64,000 nt of DNA. It comes from Cliona cf. orientalis. Taxonomy: Eukaryota > Porifera > Demospongiae > Clionaida > Clionaidae. A model generated the notes under the pieces. That model did no database searches. It had not been told where the DNA came from and saw nothing but the letters and a program-made list of their open reading frames with translations. Positions 22,109 through 35,102 of this stretch are shown here, piece after piece. Numbering within the stretch: position 1 is the stretch's first letter; every line of letters begins with the position of its first letter. The translations under genes were made by a program, and so were the position numbers. Where the stretch lies: the NCBI GenBank assembly GCA_963930775.1, contig OZ005694.1, positions 1,674,001 through 1,738,000 on the forward strand, written 5' to 3'.

Positions 22109-24143
22109 GGTGAGTCCAGTGAAGAGGATCATGATTGAAGGTATCCGTCAGCATGAGTGGTTCATGGAGGACCTCTCCGCCTGGCTACCTCTTCCCTCTG
22201 CCCGGGCAGACAGCTCACACAGAGATCGACTTCAGCATACTAGCTGAGGCCTGCCAGAAGCTCAGTGTCAGCCCTTCTGATGTACTGGCAGTCATTAGGT
22301 GACAATCTCTCTCTCCCTCCCTCCCTCTCTTTCACATACACCATCAATGTCTCTCTTGAGCTCCCCCTAGCCTTTCTTTGACTTTTGTACATGTACATGT
22401 ACATGTGTATAAGTACCTAGCAATCTGTGTTCATTTAGCTGTAGCTAGCTACTCTCTCCCTCTCTCTCTCCTCTCTCTCTCCCTCTCCCTCTCTCTCTCC
22501 CTCTCTCTCCCTTTCTCTCCCACTCCCTCAGCCCGGTCTCTCTTCTCTCTTTTCCCCTCCTTCTTTCCCTCATATACACGAGCAATCTCTCTCTTGAGCT
22601 CCCCTAGCCTTTCTCTGTCTTATGTATAATTATATACATGCATATGTCCATGTGTGTAAGTAGCAATCTGAGGTATTCGTTTAGCTATACTCCCACATTT
22701 TCTTTTTCCTCCCTCTCAGAGGAGATGACCAGCATGATCAGCTAGCAGTGATCTATCAGTTGGTTCTAGACAACAGAGCTGTTTCCAAGGCAACCAGTGA
22801 GACTCCACCCAACATAGGAGCAGCAATATCCTCGAGCCGTCCTCACTCTAGCTTCACCATAAAGGAAGGAGGCGTGGCCACCCAAGGGCCTGCCGAGCCC
22901 CAGAGACCTATAAATCTTTCCACCCAAACTCGAGTGTATATCATTAGTGTTTGATAGTTCAGGCTATGCTATGTAACTGAATGGACACCTTCACATTCAT
23001 TCATGTCCATGCTGATAAATTATAGCCAAACTGTACTAGAATCTGATCCTTAATGTGCCCCTAAGACATACGTATATTAGCTATGTCCCAGTTGTTGATT
23101 TAAATCTACAGGTAGGCCATCCATTCCGGCATTCATTCATTATCTACGACAAGAGTAAACAATAAGTAAGGAAAGAGAGTGTTGATTGCACTATGTACCT
23201 TACACTCGAGGCCACACCTATCATAATAATACCATTGGAATTAAGCGCTGTCATTGGTCAATTTTTAATTCCTTGCACATAACTACATCTTATACAGAAT
23301 ATGGAAGGGAAGAGAGCATCGATCGTGCTATGTACCCATATAACTTGCACTTGAGGCCACACCTATTATATAATGTACCATTTGAATCAAGCGCTTTCAT
23401 TGGTCAATCTTTAAATTCCTGGCACATGACTTTCTGCAAACATCTTATACGGAATATATAGATACTCTCTTCTCTTCCTTATTTTTTATTCTTGTCTACG
23501 TATGTAATTGTAGCTATCTGCATCGTACACTCGTTCCCTGACCCGGGCTGCTAGAGGTGTGAAGCGGCCAAAGTGGCACCTGGGCATTCAATCTCAGAGC
23601 AGACGCCATGCAGGACATCATGGCAGAGATTTTCAGGAAGCTCAAAGCTCTGGAGTTTTAGTGGAAGATCATCACTATATATATATATGTACTTCATCAG
23701 CAGCAATCCACTATATAATTGTTATTCTGTGACTTGTATCTGCTTGTGTTGTCTTACACCATTCAGAGAGAAATTTACGAGGGATCCAAATTGCATGGGT
23801 TTTTTTTTTCGTTAGAAAGGTGAATTGAATCCACGAAATGAGCACATTTTTATTAATGTAGCTATGCGGACACTCCCGAGTCTGGTACGATTGTGTACAT
23901 GTACATCAGTATGCATTCACAAAAATTGAAGCAGTATAAGTTATCGTTGAAGTGTGCATATCTGTGAGAATTGAACCCCTCGAAAATTTCCTACGTCATC
24001 CAATTACATTGTACTTATCTGGACTCTCCACCCCCCTCTCCTCCCACTCCCTCCCCAGATATGTCCACCCCAAGTCTGGTCTTGTTGTGAAGCTAGATCT
24101 CCAGCTCTATCAGATCGATTACAAGAACTACCTAGCTACTTGA
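22109..24143 (+). pseudogene. PRKAA: AMPK catalytic alpha subunit, C-terminal exons, decayed
   Basis: Four exon-like blocks match the AMPK alpha C-terminus in order. At 22109-22298: end of the kinase domain (VKRIMIEGIRQHEWF) and the UBA-like region. At 22720-22933: GDDQHDQLAVIYQLVLDNRA. At about 23515-23680: VKRPKWHLGIQSQS then DIMAEIF. At 24059-24143: GLVVKLDLQLYQIDYKNYL. Donors and acceptors are present between blocks. AMPK alpha is the energy-sensing kinase; this part binds the beta and gamma subunits. Disablements: a 1-nt shift near 22176, a shift near 23606, and a TAG where the family has Glu, just after LEF near 23659. The kinase domain itself was not found upstream, so the relic is truncated. 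Confidence 0.75.
22451..22530. repeat. Polypyrimidine (CT-rich) tract
   Basis: A long run of CTCTCC-type sequence in the first intron of the AMPK relic, with related CT-rich blocks at 22300-22330 and 22535-22580. Confidence 0.8.
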
Positions 24144-24652
24144 CTTTCGCTGTGTTAACCCTCCACTTGACGAAAAGGACCAATCAGATAACAGCAGTGA
24201 AGAAGACTCCGCACACTTAAGACATTTTGTGATGGAATTTTTTGAGATCTGCTCTTGACTTATCGGTTCTCTTGCTCAGTAGCGAAAATTTATTAACATG
24301 AAACGTGATTATTTTCAGTTGTGTTTACTGCATTGGTGTCCATAGCTAAGAGAGTTATAATTAACTTTTGCAGCAGCTGATTTTAAGTTTTAGTAACACT
24401 GTTACTTCCACTCTACATCTCTCATTATAATAATTAGCTAATAGTATTACTAGTGATGATGAAAATCATCTATGCAGGGCGAGCCTTTGCGAAAGCCATA
24501 ATTTGAAAGAAGATTTAATGCTAATAGCGTACGTCTAGCTAGCTATGTTATTCTACCATCAGCAGCATGGGGCTGGTACCCCAGACTACAGCTCAGTGTT
24601 CTCCCTAGCATACCTAAGGCATGTCAGCCCAACAAGCCTTAATACAGAATTC
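24144..24652. other. Intergenic, no gene seen
   Basis: Nothing coding or repeated was recognised between the AMPK relic and the next TIR element. Confidence 0.4.
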
Positions 24653-25442
24653 TACGGTGGCCGAGAAGGACACTGCCGCGGCGGCCCAAGCCGCGTTGGG
24701 GCCGCCCGAAAGCCGCCAAAGGGCCGCTTATCGGCTGCGGCTGGCCGCCGCGGCTCAGCCGCGCCCGCCAAAACTTTAAAATCGATATTCAGTTCACGAA
24801 TGGTTAACTGGACAACGCTAGGTGTGATCTAGATCATTGCGTTTACTCGGGAATTCAACCCTCCGCGTGTTTGTCAGAAAAATAATTATTAGCTAATAAC
24901 TAAACGCTGCAGTGGGGGTAATCGAGAGGGAAAGGTTTATGTAACGTATACCGCCCTTTCTTTATCAGTGGTGATCGTTCTCGTGCTTAGCAGATATCGA
25001 GCGTGCGCTTAAACGCTTCGGTGGGCGTGGTCTGGTAATTTAGTACTGCGTGCGCATGGGCAGAAAGCACGCGGTTGATAGAGTGACCAACAAACATTTT
25101 AGCCCCTTTACCCAGTATCGATCGAATCCAAACGAGGTCGAGTCCGTTTCTTTGTTGTATTTGATCGCCGTTATAACCCACTGTGTCCAGATGCCCGTAT
25201 GCATATCGTTGGGACGATGATAAAGACAGACTGACAAATTGACCGCTTGCGCATGCGTGCTGGATAATAGTCTAATTAACCAGTTGTAAGCTAGAGAATC
25301 GATTTTCAAACAGATTGGCGGGCGCGGCTGAGCCGCGGCGGCCAGCCGCAGCCGATGGGCGGCCCTTTGGCGGCCATTGGCGGCTTTTGGGCGGCCCACG
25401 GCGGCTTGGGCCGCCGCGGCAGTGTCCTTCTCGGCCACCGTA
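24653..25442. mobile_element. GC-rich TIR element, 6-bp TSD GAATTC
   Basis: The inverted ends TACGGTGGCCGAGAAGGACA extend into about 130-bp arms of CGG/GCC-rich sequence. The element is flanked by GAATTC at 24647-24652 and 25443-25448. No transposase frame. The same ends bound the 43316-45087 element. The GC-rich arms contrast sharply with the AT-rich surroundings. Confidence 0.75.
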
Positions 25443-25779
25443 GAATTCCCTTTGATGTGTGGAATGGGGATTACCCAAAAGCTTTGATGTAGCTACAAGC
25501 TCCACCTATACTACACCCTCCTATCATTCATTGAATTTTGCTTGATGAGAACACTGGACTATTATTATATAATATGTCAGTCAGTCTAGATCTGGTTCAG
25601 GTGCTTGAGTATAATTAATTTAATATTATTATCATGAATAATATTATATTATAGGCTTGCATGTGTACCACAAGAGTAGTCTTGTACTTTTAGTAGTGGT
25701 ATTTCAGTGTACATGTCAGTGATCATCATAAATCCTAATAGTACTCCTCCATTTTATGACCTTCTACTGTTGATAAATT
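25443..25779. other. AT-rich spacer
   Basis: No feature seen apart from TAAT-rich sequence. Confidence 0.4.
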
Positions 25780-25935
25780 CGTGTTCACATAAAAAATTGA
25801 ATTTATAAACTGTAGAGCTCCTCCATAAGCTGCATAATTGGTTGAAAATTTGCCTTTGCTTCACTATCAACAATCAATATTTCACTTAAGGGTCTAATTG
25901 CTCCACCTAAAATAGCAATGGCTGTATGTAAATGT
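25780..25935 (-). pseudogene. Beta-helix fragment of the receptor-like family
   Basis: Minus-strand reading resembles the GGA-repeat part of the 1249-aa gene (LGGAIRPLSEILIVDSEAKA, then a NF...MEELYSL stretch), followed by in-frame stops. It is about 150 bp and isolated, and is the most distal remnant of the array. Confidence 0.55.
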
Positions 25936-26024
25936 CACACATAATTCAGTTCCTAGTAATCATTCCACCAGGCCATGCAATATAATAGTTCTCTCGGTGG
26001 AGGAGTCGGCAATACAGTGCCTGA

Positions 26025-26440
26025 CCGCGAGCTGTTACAGCGAATACAGGAGCTGGAGAGAAGGCTAGCTACCACTGCAGAAAGAAAGATGAGGAGCTAG
26101 AGGAGGCCTGTGGTTGAGCTGAACAAGCAACACAGGAGGTGAGGCTAGAGAAGCAGGAAATTCAGAGGTTAGCTCAAATCTGGAGCATGTGGAAATGCAT
26201 TGTAAGCTTGAAAAGCATCGAAAGATGGAAGCCCTTAGGCAGGAGCATGCTCAACAGCTCAAGTATGAACACTGCCAATGCATGGAAGCATGAAATATCG
26301 AGCTGATGGTTGGTTAGAGGAGATCTAGATTAAATCAAGGTTAGAATAAACAGTACAAAAACAAAATTCAGAGCCTTGAGTCAGAATTGGCCCTTACAAA
26401 ACAGAGATATTAACCTGAAAGAGAGTTGGAGCATTCCAGT
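26025..26440 (+). pseudogene. Coiled-coil-like coding relic, unknown
   Basis: Plus-strand frames contain strongly heptad-like text such as DRELLQRIQELERRLATTAE and later HRKMEALRQEHAQQLKYEH, but the blocks lie in different frames with stops between them. It looks like a decayed coiled-coil gene or exon. The family cannot be named. Confidence 0.4.
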
Positions 26441-26519
26441 GAAGAGGGCGGCATTGATCTGCATTTACAATCCGAAAATTTACCCCAATGCCAATTGTAA
26501 TAAATAGGAATAAAGCAGT

Positions 26520-26955
26520 TTTGTCTGGAATCTCGTGGTATTTAATGTCAATACTGTCACCTGTGCTAATTGACTAGTTAGTTAGTGCTAATTATTAGCA
26601 TAATAATATTTGTTTCCATCATTAAAATGCATAAAATTGAAATTTTGCTTGCTATTTCTGTAATTTGCTAGACCGCGAAAATTTTTCTCCCACTGATTCC
26701 ATGTTCTGGCATAACAGAATCTAATACACAATATTTTAAAAAAAACACGCAATAATTATTATTTCTCGAAAGTTTACAGTACTAAAAACAATAATTAATG
26801 ATAATGATTTCGAAGCAGGTTAATATTTACTAACAGCAGTTAATGTCTTATCTAGATTTATTACAATTGCACGCAAAAAATTGTTTAGTAATAACTTATC
26901 TAAAGTAAATGTGTAGCTGAAAAATTATCACTCAAATATTCAATTTGCAGTTAAG
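26520..26955. repeat. 3'-flank repeat of the receptor-like array
   Basis: The sequence starting near AATACTGTCACCTGTGCTAA and passing CCACTGATTCCATGTTCTGG recurs downstream of other family members, at about 37480-37915, 39545-39838 and 40385-40803. The array therefore duplicated as gene plus 3' flank. Confidence 0.7.
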
Positions 26956-26961
26956 TTTATT
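26956..26961 (-). promoter_or_regulatory. Polyadenylation signal for the 26978-30720 copy
   Basis: AATAAA on the minus strand lies 16 nt after the stop codon. The same spacing is kept in the copies ending at 40827 and 46844. Confidence 0.6.
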
Positions 26962-26977
26962 TTGGAATTTGCTTCGA

Positions 26978-29900
26978 TCATTTTGTATATTTAGCAGAAG
27001 CTGGCATGGTAATGGGCCAAGGAGTATCATTGATCAGAGATTCAAGTTCAGGATCTTCAATTCGCTCATGAGCGATGTCATCATCATCAATGATCTCATC
27101 GATGACATCATTGCCTTGATTTCGTCTGCACCTCCAACCAGCACTGAGGCAAGGCTTAATCAAACTCCATACAACAATGACACAGAACTGAGCAAAGGTA
27201 ATTCCAATTGATACCATAAGCAAGTTTGATTTTGATTCAGCAGAGTTCCAATTGTACATAGTTCCAGCACTCAAGACAATAAGGTTCAGCAAGGTAGAAC
27301 TTTCTAGAATTCTCACATCTACTCGCTTATAAACATTCTCAATTGATATAAAGGAAAGTAAGAAAGCTATTAACAGAAACAATGCAAACACATTCAGTTC
27401 TGGATTGTCCACCGAAGTTACTGTCAGTAGAACCAGGAGTACTCCTCGAATAAGAAGCATTGCTCCAAACCAGTATTGGTGCTTATCGTTCAAAGGAGAG
27501 AAGTAAGCATCGTAGACAGGGGCTAGCTTGTTGATCCACTTGAGTGGCCTTAGATGAGACACTCTCCTCAAAGGCTGAATGAACAGAAGCATAAGTGAGT
27601 AGGGAAGCCACAGGAACACAAGAGTAGCAATGGCCGCTATGAAAAGATAAATGTGAGGGTGCTGGCAGTAGCGTAGGTTTCCATCGAGGTACCACACAGC
27701 ATAGGATGTGTTCTGTGGGTACTATGCTATCACTGCAACTGAGGTGGCATCTATCACGGTACGAAGGAGCTTCATGTAAGATAGAAGGAAGAGTGTGGCT
27801 AGAAGAGGAACAGCTCTGCTACCGATGAGGTTAGTGAGGCGAGAGGAGTAGCGGCAAGCAACAATGATAACACAAGCAATGGCCCAGATGTAGAATGGGA
27901 ATAAAAACTGCAGCCATGTCTTCCAATAAGCATCCAGTCCAACAAAGAAGCAAGTTTCAATTCCAAAATCCAAGTTGAGCCAGGCAATAAAAACATGAAG
28001 AAATGTGAATAAATAATTTTTTCCAATGTCTGCGGGAAAGAGTATTATCTTGTAGGCCCATACAATATTAGCATAGAAAATGACTCCATTAATGAGCCCT
28101 TGAGTGGCAGTGAGGTTGAGTGCAAGGATAAAGAACACAAGGAGGACACCAGCAGCAGCAAAGGCAAGCAGAAGCGCTATGTTTTGACTATTGGGGCACT
28201 CAATGCATCGAGAAGATCCAATTGCCAGGCTAAAGCTGTCCTTGCAGGCACCACACAGGATGCCGGTTCGGTTGGAGGCACACTGCTTGCTGGGATCATC
28301 TCCAATGTTGACCATCTTGTTACCTGACTTGCAATAGAGTAGGGGACAGAATTTGTTGTACATGATGCTAGTGCTATTATTCTCATTGAAGGTTGCATTC
28401 ACCCACACAGTGCCATTCCACTGCAGGAGACCAGTTTTGTTTTTTACTAAACAACTGAAGCCATTATTAGCCAAGACAGGATAACAGCTGCATGCAGTTT
28501 CATCATGATTTAGAGTCAGTCCTGGAGGGCAGCCTGGGAGTAAGGTGATACTAATGAAAATTGGGGTTGTTAGTAGGTCAGAAGTGATACAACCAGACTG
28601 ATTATGCGAATAAGTGTCAGATATTAGAGAGTTGGTAAAACGTTTATAGCTAAAGATATCTTGCTGAGTTGATTCATTGCTTATATAAGCAGATACTGGC
28701 AGAGATGATGTTTGTAACAATAAAACTTCATAATCACTTTTTGAGTAAACTGTATAGTTAAAAGAAGTACATTTTCTACTGTTCGTTATTTGTTGCAGTT
28801 TGTCTCGTTTTGAATAAAGGGATCTGGCATGGATTATACCAACTGTAGTGCCAAAGTCATAACCCACTATACATGCAGATAATGAGATCGTTTCACCACG
28901 ATAAACACTGGTACTGTTGAAAATATATGAGATATTATCACACTGTGGTTTACCATTGGAGTCACAGAGACACACACACTGAGGAGCAGAGGATACTGGA
29001 GATAGGGTCTTGTTAAGGCCGGGATCAAAGGAGATGTTAACGTACCCATCAGATTTTTCAGAATGATAAAAACAGTGAGGTTTTCCTTGTTCATTCACAA
29101 AATATATGGGCCCAGAGGAGCATGAATCATCCCTTACACTTGCTCCATACATGTGGTGACCAACACCGCGTTGTGCATTATTTCCTGTAAAAGACATTTT
29201 AGCAGAGTAGTCTGTAATCATGAATATACAAGGTTGTGAAGACTGAGAGTACACTGCTCCACCAACATCAAATGCTGTGTTGTTGATAAACTGAATACTC
29301 GACTGATATCCCACTGTGGTAATGAGTAATGATGGCATGCTACTATAGAGAGCACCTCCTTGAAATGCTGAGTTGTTGAAAAGGAATAGTTTGGAATAAT
29401 TACCAACAATGATGGCGGGGCGGACACCTCCATCTATACAAATTGCACCACCATTCACTTGTGCAGAATTCATTGTAATTTATTAGTGTTAAAAATCATG
29501 GTTCCATAAGAAAAATCTATTGCTCCTCCAAAAACTGATGCTCGATTGTCATAAAATTGGACATTACTTGAGTTCACATGAGCAATTGAATTCAATAACT
29601 CTAGAGCTCCTCCATTATCTGCAGAATTGTGGCTGAATGTCAGGTTTGCTTCACTGTCAACAATTAATGTTGCACTATCAAGAAAAACTGCTCCACCAAT
29701 TGAGGCATAGTTGTATTTAAATATCACAGATGATTCAGCACCTACAGTGATTATTCCACCCCACACGTTCACTGCTCCACCACCCGCATTATCAGCAGTA
29801 TTATTCATAAAGACCACCCTTGCTTTAGCACCGATGTGCATCGTTGCACCCACCCTAGACACTGCCCCTCCCCAACCAAAGCTTTTTAAGTTGACAAAGT

Positions 29901-30720
29901 ACACAGTTGCACCTGCTGTGATGTTAAGCGAAGATTCAAGTTCGGGCCAAGTGGTTTTTAGATGCACTGCTGTACCGAATACACCTTGGAATGAAGAGTG
30001 GATCCCTAAAGTACTACTGTCAGTAAAGTTTACAGTTTCTGTTAATATTACTACACTACAAAACGCCTCAATAATTGATTGATTTTGATGTCTATATAAC
30101 TGAAATATGCTATTGCTCACAATTATCCCGTCACTAGAATAACTCCTAATAAAGCAGTTCTCTTTGAATATACAGTTGTTCAATAAAGCTTGTGAGCCTT
30201 TGCCTGTAATACTGATGAAGGATAAGGTTTCATTTATGCTAGGATAGCCATAGAGGTTCGAGCTCTTCACTGTAATGTGGCTCTTTTTAAGCTTTATTGC
30301 AGGACATCTCATTGTCAGGGTTGTAATATTCACAAAACTGACATTGAAGAATTGAATAACAGTGCACCATATTTTACCATCTTCCATACTGAACTGATGG
30401 TCAATGACGACATTCTCTCTGGATTCTGCATCTCCTTCCATGACAAATGAGTGGAGGTTTTGTACAGTCAGGTTCTTTGCATAGTTGTGGACTCCACACA
30501 TGAATATCAGTGTTACATTGACGTGGTCTGGTGAAAAGAACACACTGCTATGGTTGGCTAAGTAGTCCAATGTATGATATAGCTGACCAGGTGGGCAGCT
30601 GCTGTTCCCAGGGCATGAGATGAGAGGCTTTACTGGCTTTACATGGTAGACTGTACCCTCAGTTAGCCTGACACAAGTTGACCCAAATTTCAAAATGAAG
30701 AGGAGAGATAGCAGCCACAT
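26978..30720 (-). pseudogene. Beta-helix/multi-TM receptor-like gene, two disablements
   Basis: Full-length paralogue of the 1249-aa gene. ATG at 30718-30720 is followed by a signal peptide, the SCPGNSSCPP box, GGA/FxxN repeats, a cysteine-rich region and the multi-TM domain ending in ASAKYTK. Two lesions are seen. A 10-nt deletion near 29480 shifts the frame, so the first ORF ends at 29470 and the next starts at 29473. A TAG at 27722-27724 replaces the CAG (Gln) or CGG (Arg) of the other copies. All remaining codons stay open, so decay is recent. Translation may still give a truncated secreted beta-helix protein of about 416 residues. Confidence 0.85.
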
Positions 30721-30779
30721 TGTCGAGCAATTTTTTTACAGCTTATGTCTACCACAATAATCAATTAAGAGGTAACAGG

Positions 30780-30900
30780 AACAGTGAGAGATTCTCCGAA
30801 GATACATGCACAGACACGCAGCAGCGAGACTCAATCTGACTAATGCAACAGAACTCAGTGACTTAAATACAGTAGGTCATGCATGGATGCATGGTAGGGA
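30780..30900 (-). promoter_or_regulatory. Conserved upstream block of the receptor-like family
   Basis: 60-180 bp upstream of the ATG, this block (plus strand: CATGCACAGACACGCAGCAG, later CTTAAATACAGTAGGTCA) is also found before the copies starting at 50593 and 52013 and before the remnant at 32420. Retention of a 5' block in all copies suggests the promoter or 5' UTR. No TATA box was proven. Confidence 0.4.
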
Positions 30901-31689
30901 AAGTCATGCATGCATGCATGCATACATGTATGCATGCCGCGAAATTAAGAAGCAGAGCTAATTAAGGACTATACAGATAGTATGGCATTCAGTAGCACAC
31001 CCCCTAATTGTGATCTGGGAAACATGACAGATGTTTATTCTTAATTGCCCTATACTTTCAGTTAGCCACTGAGGGAAATCAATCCTTTCATGGGCGATGC
31101 CCAATTATATTAGGTGGTGTTTTTGCTCATTCCGACCAACAGGCAATATACGGATATTCATAGTCACTCTTCCTGTTTGAGGTCTCTATGGACCTTCCCT
31201 TACTTCTCTGTGGCTTCAGGTCATGACCAGCTGTAATAGCAACAGTACTGTAACACAGTGCCATATGCATGAACGGTATTTGTAAATAAACTGTATATAG
31301 CTACTACAATACATACCTGTGGTAATGACTTATAATAGAAACTCTCTCCATCATTAAAATGCATGTATGTGGAAATGTATTATTTTTGCCTGCAATTTTT
31401 GTGTATGTATAAATAAATCTTGATAGTTAGACTATGATAGTTTTCGCCTATGAAATCCATGGCATCTACATTTAAACAATGTATTAAGGTGCAGCTGATA
31501 GATTTTTTTATCTTTAGTGCAAAACTGTGCAATTAGCTATTATTTCTCAAAATTTTTAGCTATACACAGTAGTGAAAACAAAATTACGTAGTAAAAGGGG
31601 AGGATTCACTAACAACTAGTCACATAATAGTGTAATATATTATATAGAGATAATGATAAATCATCAAACTTTGTGGTTCGGTTTTATTT
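30901..31689. other. Spacer between array members
   Basis: Contains an ATGC/ATGCAT simple tract at about 30900-30935 and AT-rich sequence. No gene seen. Confidence 0.4.
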
Positions 31690-32420
31690 TGGTATCTGCT
31701 TCATTTTGTGTATTTGGCAGAAGCTGGTATGGTAATGGGCCGAGGAATATCATTGATCAGCGATTCAAGTTCAGGATCTTCGATTCGCTCATGAGCGATA
31801 TCATCATAGTCGATGATATCATTGTCTTGATCTCGTCTGCACCTCCAACCAGCACTGAGGCAAGGCTTGATCAAACTCCACACTCCACACAATAATGACA
31901 GAGAATTGAGCAAACATGATTCCCATTGACACCATAAGCATGCAATTTTGACCTTGAGTCAGTAGACTCCCATCTGTACAGAGCTCCAGAACTCAAGACA
32001 ATAAGGTTCAGCAAGGTAGCTAGAACTTTCCAAGAACTCTTACATTAATTTTATTCACTTGTAGACATTCTTGATCGACATGAAGGAAAGTAAGAAGGCT
32101 ATAAACAGAAATAGTGCAAACACATTCAGTTCTGGAATTTTCCACTGAAGTTACACTGAGTAGAACCAGTAGTACTCCTTGAACAAGAAGCATTACTCCA
32201 AACCAGTATTGGTGCTTTTACTTCAAAGGAGATGAGTATATAGCTAAGCATCATAGACAGGGGTTAGCTTGTTGATCACTCACTGCTATGCTCGGCTAAG
32301 TAGTCCATTGTGTGACAGAGCTGACCAGGTGGGCAGCTGCTGTTTCCAGGGCAAGAGCTGAAATGCTCCGTTGGTGAGCCGTAATAGACCACTTTCTTCA
32401 TGGTCTCAGCCAGCACATAG
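31690..32420 (-). pseudogene. Receptor-like family remnant with large internal deletion
   Basis: The C-terminal and TM part (31690-32278, ending ASAKYTK, with a frameshift near 31913) is joined directly to an N-terminal part (32279-32420, SSCPPGQLCHTMDYLAEHSS). Everything between, about 3 kb in intact copies, is missing. The junction reads CTTGTTGATCACTCACTGC on the plus strand, and a TGA follows at once in the reading direction. The N-terminal part resembles the copy at 52013 more than the others. Confidence 0.8.
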
Positions 32421-32529
32421 CTAAAATTTAATCCGTCCAAATGTTAATACCGGGGAGAGAAAGAAAGTCTTCATTTTGTTTAACTATCAGCTCTAGCTAT
32501 TTAGTCATAGCTACAGTGCTTATGCAGAA

Positions 32530-32600
32530 GGAGCATGCACAGACACACAGTTATATAGCTAGTGAGGTTGACTTAAGTACAGCTAGTCAAGCATGGGTGG
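32530..32600 (-). promoter_or_regulatory. Conserved upstream block of the deleted remnant
   Basis: Plus-strand GCATGCACAGACACACAG followed by GTTGACTTAAGTACAGCTAG matches the upstream block of the other family members, most closely that at 52055-52125. Confidence 0.4.
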
Positions 32601-33964
32601 TAGAGGGATTAAGATAAGCAGTGTGTGGTTTTGTGTGCGTGTGTGTGGGCCGGGAGGGGGGTGGGTAAGGATACATACTAAGCTAAGGACTACAGAGCAG
32701 CACATACCCGGCACACTACAGCTATTTGCACACTAATGAAGTGAATTTTTTTGAAAATTTTGATTGATTCATTAGTCACTTAGATGCATACCTAGATCTT
32801 GAGGTCTGGCAATTTCTGTGCTGAGATAAAACTGATTGCTTTACTCAGGCTCAGTGCAGATCAACCTGCTTGCACCCCCCTTGGCAACGCCACTGATAAT
32901 GATAACAAAGTGATAGCATCCCAAGTGCATTGAGGGTGATACTGAATGTCGGAGGGGCATATATTATAGTCCCAAGGTATTTAAGATATTGCAACTGTAA
33001 CCATGATCGATAGCATGAAATTTTATGAATGTGGTTCGAATGCAGTCCTAATTTGAACACAATAATGGTGATAATATTATTGTTTGTAATCAAAGTTTGT
33101 GAGGGCTGTTATTAATATTTGTGCTTAGCATCATGCATCCTTAAGCCTTGAAGTATGGACCTAGATCAAAGCTAGCTACCACTATGGAGGGCAACTGTGG
33201 CTAGGGCAATATCATATTGATATACATGTAGAGTACAGTGAGTATATACAATATTTACCAGCTGCCAATGCACATTTGGCCCCAATTATGGTCTGGGAAA
33301 CACGCACACATCTGGAGTACAAATTCATATTATTATATGAAACTATAATCCACTGTCTGTTTTCACTGTATCAACTACAATCTGTACAAATATATATACG
33401 TGCACATCCAGGGCTGCATTTAGGGGCGAGGGGGGGGGCGGGGGAGGGCAATCACCCCCCTGCTGGATGTTTAAGTTTACACCTCACCCCCTTAAGATTT
33501 ACAATGCGGCTTAGACAAATGTGACCATCCATGAGAAATGCACTGTAAACATTTGTTGAGTTCTGGCCACCATTACAAAGTATAACCTTTCAATTGTTGC
33601 TCCAGCGAATGTGAACTGAGTCTCTAGCCTGTGTAGTCATGGAATATGAGCAAAAATATAGTGGCTGGATACTTTCTTGTGTGTAGCTGCCACACTTACC
33701 TAATCGCAAGGGCTCCATGTCATTGGTGCTCTTTGTAGCTAGTGTCTACATTTCTCACCTGGTCCTAGCCTATAAATGATATCTGCATGCACAGTATGAT
33801 CATGGCCAGCAGTGTCATGATCAGAAAAGGTCACTCATGATCCATTTTGGCCAAGGCATCATAGCTAAGAGCCCGTAGCTCATCACTCAACGTGTACTTA
33901 CACCCACAAAGAGCATTGGTCACGTCTTCCGGGCACTTGAATAACTTGTAATTTCAGTCCACAC
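32601..33964. other. Intergenic, no gene seen
   Basis: AT-rich sequence with a short G-rich tract near 33430 and a possible single transposon end near 32880 (ACGCCACTG). No coding signal. Confidence 0.45.
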
Positions 33965-34217
33965 CACTGGCGTAAGAAGCAGGGGGGGCTGGGGGGGCTG
34001 TAGCCCCCCCATCTTGTCAACCAAGTGGGCCTAAACCTAGGAAGATATTTATTCTACTAGGCCTTGACATCTTCAGATTTGTGATGTAGAGTCTACTTTA
34101 CAGCCAAATTAGCATAATAATGGGCATGGTTTGAAGGCGTATTGTGTGATCCAAAAAATCTTTGCGCGCAATTTTATTTACAGCCCCCCTGTTCAAAAAC
34201 ATCTTCTTACGCCACTG
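33965..34217. mobile_element. hAT-like miniature element, 5-bp TSD CACAC
   Basis: The left end CACTGGCGTAAGAAG and the inverted right end CAGTGGCGTAAGAAG differ at one base. Flanks are CACAC at 33960-33964 and 34218-34222. 253 bp, with G-rich and C-rich subterminal tracts. Confidence 0.8.
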
Positions 34218-35102
34218 CACACGGGTGCTTAGTATAGGTGGTACATTGGCACACAGGCACTCACTCAAAATCTTGATCTGGATCTTTTAATAACAGATCA
34301 CTGTTGCAACACCCTGTGTTAAGGTACCATTAAATTGCGTGGGCGTGAGGTGGGGGATATGACACCTAAACCACATCAAAGTCATTAGAGAGGTGCATGT
34401 TGTGTAACCACGCCCTTTTAATTGCACAGGTCTCAGGGGTGTGGCTGCTAGAGCCGGAAGTGTTCATTTAATATCCTCCATGGACCGGAAGCCGAGCCGG
34501 AAGGGAGGGGCCAGGCCACGCCCAAAACAGCACCACCCTGTGCCTCAAGGACCATCATTCTCAATCAAGTGCCGACTGGCCACCGGATGTCCACCGGAAG
34601 CCCACAATCAATCCCAATTAAAACACACAGCTTCCGCAAGGCCAAAACACACACAAACACTAGGAGGCCGTTCTGCCACACCGCCCACACAAGAGCTCAC
34701 CTCATTTCCTGTGTGGGCGGAGTAACAACACGTCATCGCAACCACATCCGCTTCAAACCATCGTCAGCCTCCGTCCAGGCGTACAGTCCCCTCGATCGCA
34801 CTGGCGTACAGTGCCTCATTAACTGACATGGCCTCACCTTTGACCTCCTGCCACGCCCCCGAAGCCTCCTGGCCGGGTGCAAAGGTCACCACCGCATCGG
34901 GGACACGCCCACCTATCGCCGCGGCCAAGTCCCAGGCCCCGATATCCAACCACTGGCCCGTGAAGCCACGCCCAATCCGAAGCAATAAAACCTGCATTAA
35001 CGCACACGCACACACTCCACACAGTGCCAGGAACACGCCCACATGCTTAATTAGGCCTAATTAGCTTTTTTTTTTTTTTTTTTTTTTTTCAAGGCGACCT
35101 GA

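Noticed and set aside
22378-22629. Ser/Leu-rich ORF in the AMPK relic
   Set aside because: It is a translation of the CT-rich intronic tract.
32830-32900. Another hAT-like element
   Set aside because: Only one end (ACGCCACTG) is convincing; no matching inverted end or target duplication was found.
34764-35042. Conserved ORFs of about 92 aa in the TTAA elements (also 59706-59984, 60721-61053) as a real protein
   Set aside because: Overlapping ORFs on both strands are equally conserved because the DNA copies are highly similar. No domain, start context or codon-level constraint is visible.
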